Assembly: GCF_009870125.1 (NCBI RefSeq)
Contig: NC_046681.1
Location: 14,335,001-14,399,000 of the forward strand
Direction of reading: 5' to 3'
DNA length: 64,000 bases
Origin: Drosophila pseudoobscura
Taxonomy: Eukaryota > Arthropoda > Insecta > Diptera > Drosophilidae
Of the stretch, positions 61,101 to 64,000 are shown in pieces (the stretch's first letter is position 1; every line of letters starts with the position of its first letter). The translations under genes were made by a program, and so were the position numbers. The notes beneath the pieces were generated by a model. The model made no database searches. It saw only the letters and a list, made by a program, of their open reading frames with translations, and was not told the DNA's origin.

Positions 61101-64000
61101 AAGCGAAGCATTTATTCAACTAGCAGTCTGCAGATTGTTATCAAAATTCTCCTTGTGCGCCTTCTAGAAGCCCAAAAATGGAAATGAAAAATGGAAAAAT
61201 GTTTGGTTAAAACAAAAAAAAAACACAGAGAATAAACTCTGAGCAATAAAAACTTATTCGTCGTAGATGTGAGTCGGAGATGGTAGACCACCAATTTTTA
61301 TTTATTTTCATAAATATGTATCTTCCGTTTTTCGTTCCAAAGAAACAATAGAAGCCATAGCCTCCCGCTCCTCGGTTTGAGCGTATTTCCTGGAGTCTCC
61401 TCATGTTAAAGAAAATCAATTGAATGCTTGACTAAACGAAAGATATTGCTTTGCTCTGGCATTTATTTTCTTCAATTTCCTTTGAATTTTTCAGCTGTCC
61501 TTGTTATTCTTTAGAGCTGTCTGTCGCTTGATCCACAGCACAAAAATGAAAAGAAATGAATTTAACTGAGATTCATTTGTGAAACTTATTAAAAGTCGCT
61601 TCAGCAGTAAGCACCCAACCTTATCCCGCATCTTCATCATCATCAGCAGCAGCAGCAACATCGTCGGCCCTGGAATCCAGTACATTTCTGCCATTCCAAT
61701 TCCAATGGCAAAAGCACAATCACAATTTCCATTGACATTGCCATTACACAATTGCAATTCCTCCACAATTGTAAAATGCAACAATTTTTAATGCGTCTTC
61801 CTGCAACTTTTATTTCGAGTTTGAGTTTAATGCAGAAACTTTCGTCGAGCGAATGGCAATGACAAGACGTCCCCGTCCCGTCCGTCCGGGGCAGGACAAC
61901 CCTCGTATCCTGTGGGTAGATTTTGCCACTTCTTAATGCTCGTTACATTGTGAAAAATTGTTATTGCATACAGTACTCTGATCTGCATCGAGTTTAAAGA
62001 TTTCTGTGCAATAAATTGGCGTTCAGAGAATGTCCGAAGGAATTCCTGGCATACCTTTGGCGTCCCAGAAAAACTCCCTCTATCTCTCCCTCTCTCTCTG
62101 GTATTTTTGCGATTTTGAGTTAGAGTCGACTTTGGTAGGGCTTTGTCTGCTTATTTTTACCATCAGTTTCCAATGGAAACTCTAGGTAAACCCTGATCCG
62201 GCATTAGCTTTAAAGATTTTTGCACCTTTTTTAAACCGACAGAAGCTGCCCGAGAAGAATGCTCCCTAGAATGCTCCCTGGGAGCCCAGGGAAAAAGCCA
62301 TCTCTGGTATTTCAGCAATTTCCAGAGCAGAGCTGGGCAACAAACAGTCGACGCTCTGGCAGGGGCTTTCCACCTTCTTCGTCTGCTTATTTTTTCCATC
62401 ATTTTTCTTGGCATTCAAAATGGGAGCGGGTCTGAGGCTGAGGCTGAGGCTGCAGGGCACAGAGTCTTGAGTAAGTCGAGACCGTAACATTTCCTATTTG
62501 CAACGCCATTTTCCAACCATCCAACCCTTGCCCCACCCACATCCCATATGTGTGCAACTCCTCACGGGTGCCTGGATAAATGCCTGCGTGTCGCCCCTCG
62601 CCATCGTTATCCCACCGTTTTTTTGCACCCCTTCAGGCCAACGCCTTTCATGCAAAAATATGCAATTTTATCGGTCTTTACAGATTTCCCATTTATGTAG
62701 TGCTCCAGAGAAGGAAAGGAGGAAACAGGCATAAAAGGCCCGAAGAAAACGCATGAAAGACATCTTTCCCAATGAAAAAAAATAAATAAAACGAAAAACG
62801 TAAATATTTTTTGCATACAGGAGGAAACCTTAAGTTAGCTTCAAAAATCTTTCAACAACTTGTACAGATATAAATCCTCCTCTTTTGCTTGCTAGATGCT
62901 GGTACTTTCTGCGAAGAAATGGCATTTTTCAGCTTTTAGTTAATTGAAAAGTGGAAATTTATTTGAAAATCCCAACATTCTGTTTGAGGCCATGACTCAC
63001 ACAGAGAAGGACAGCGACAGGGACAGGGACAGAGAGTGAGAGAGAGACTACAGTCACGAGTAAAGACACGAACAATTTTTTCTACGTTAAAAACGTGCCG
63101 ACATTTTCGGTTGTCAACAAACACACACACACATACACACACACACACAGGAACACACAGACTGTGAGAGGCACACACTCTTTTCCTTTCAGAAGTAAAG
63201 AGGAGATGCCATGATATGGCGGGGAAGGGGGGATGGAAAAATGTTAAGCTGCCCATGGGCATCCGTCTGCTGTGCCGTGCTCTGCTCTGCTGTGCTGTTC
63301 CATAGTTAAACTTTAGTTTTATGGCTGCAATTTAGTGAAATGTATGTTTGTTTAGCTCAACTCGTCTCATCTCCAGATGAGTCTGTCTGCTGGGCTTTGG
63401 TTTGGTCTGCAGCATTCATTCGTTTATTCTTGCCAATTGTTTAGCCTTATAAAATATACGGATTTAAAGAGCTCTCTGTCTCTCTCTCTCCCTCTCTCTC
63501 TCCGTCTGTTCCGTCCGGAACCCACAAGATATATTGCAGCTTTAGAGAGCACTTTCATCCTGGACAAGTCCTGAACCGAGGCTGAAGTCTGGAACCTACC
63601 AGCATAACAACGAAGGAAACATTTGTTAATGAGACCCACAAGAGCTTACGAGAGTCCATAACATTTGTGTTAGGGATAGAGGAGGCTTCTCCTTCCCCTT
63701 CCGTTTCCTCCTCCGGATCACTCAACATTGTTCTGTGTGTCTCTCTCTCGCTCTCTCTCTCTTTTGCGAGGAACAACGCAGCGGCTGAGTACATTAAATT
63801 AACACCTAAAAGGTTGACAGATTTACACATTTTTATCTTAACCCAAATAAAACCTCTTCACCTCATTTTGTCCATGGCAGTGGCAGGGCGTGGGATCTCC
63901 CATTAGGGATTAACATTGTAATGTGTGGAAAAAGGTTATGGAAAGGCTTTTTGTATGGATATGAAAATGCAAATATGTGAATATTAATTCTAGAACAGCT
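47184..64000 (+). other. probable first intron of the plus-strand gene, microsatellite-rich
   Basis: No coding exon is supported on either strand across nearly 17 kb. Repeats seen: CT (48329-48366), pyrimidine-rich tract (51,030-51,480), CA/GA (58155-58192), GT (59100-59153), CA (59393-59413), TCCTGG/TTCTGG tandem (59557-59605), GAGGCT tandem (62433-62452), CA (63119-63149) and CT (63474-63502, 63738-63760). An ATCGAT-rich patch lies at 60,240-60,740. The intron call depends on the leader exon ending at 46,350. Confidence 0.45.

Overview
The window is fruit-fly (Drosophila) nuclear DNA. It has introns of 53-62 bp with GTRAGT-type donors and Drosophila housekeeping promoter motifs (Ohler motif 1 and motif 6). 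It also has abundant CA/GA microsatellites and four genes whose closest matches are fly genes. As far as I recall, all four are on chromosome arm 2L (Muller element B) in D. melanogaster. The species cannot be fixed by reading alone.

Layout. (1) 1-2,000: the last coding exon (+) of a Gfi1/senseless-family C2H2 zinc-finger gene, most likely senseless-2, with an AU-rich 3' UTR. (2) 2,000-19,200: a gene-poor interval with microsatellites and no coding exon that I can support. (3) 19,200-21,460: an array of diverged repeats. Several units carry motif-6-like blocks and E2F-type sites, and the last unit forms the promoter of the next gene. (4) 21,531-22,781: Rca1/EMI1-like APC/C inhibitor, one exon, +. 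(5) 23,435-23,960: more copies of the same repeat, ending in the promoter of (6) 24,047-30,522: the HEATR1/Utp10 homologue (l(2)k09022), four exons, 2,100 aa, +. (7) 31,277-34,533: Nha1-type cation/proton antiporter, four coding exons, 725 aa, minus strand and convergent with HEATR1. Between the two stop codons lies a candidate small membrane-protein gene (30,843-31,265, minus strand) with an apparent frame problem. (8) 34,546-45,000: non-coding, with a TATA-type minus-strand promoter near 40,925 that could serve Nha1. (9) 45,000-46,350: a purine- and A-rich, CA/GA-rich stretch ending in a strong donor. It looks like the 5' UTR exon of a plus-strand gene whose coding exons lie beyond the window. 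A 233-bp terminal-inverted-repeat element follows at 46,556. (10) 46,800-64,000: microsatellite-rich DNA with no coding exon, probably the first intron of that gene.

The genes do not form one pathway. Rca1 restrains APC/C in the cell cycle, HEATR1 supports rRNA transcription and processing, Nha1 is a membrane antiporter, and the zinc-finger gene is a transcription factor. The most unusual feature is the repeat family. It supplies near-identical upstream regions to two neighbouring growth/cell-cycle genes and leaves further promoter-like copies with no gene downstream.
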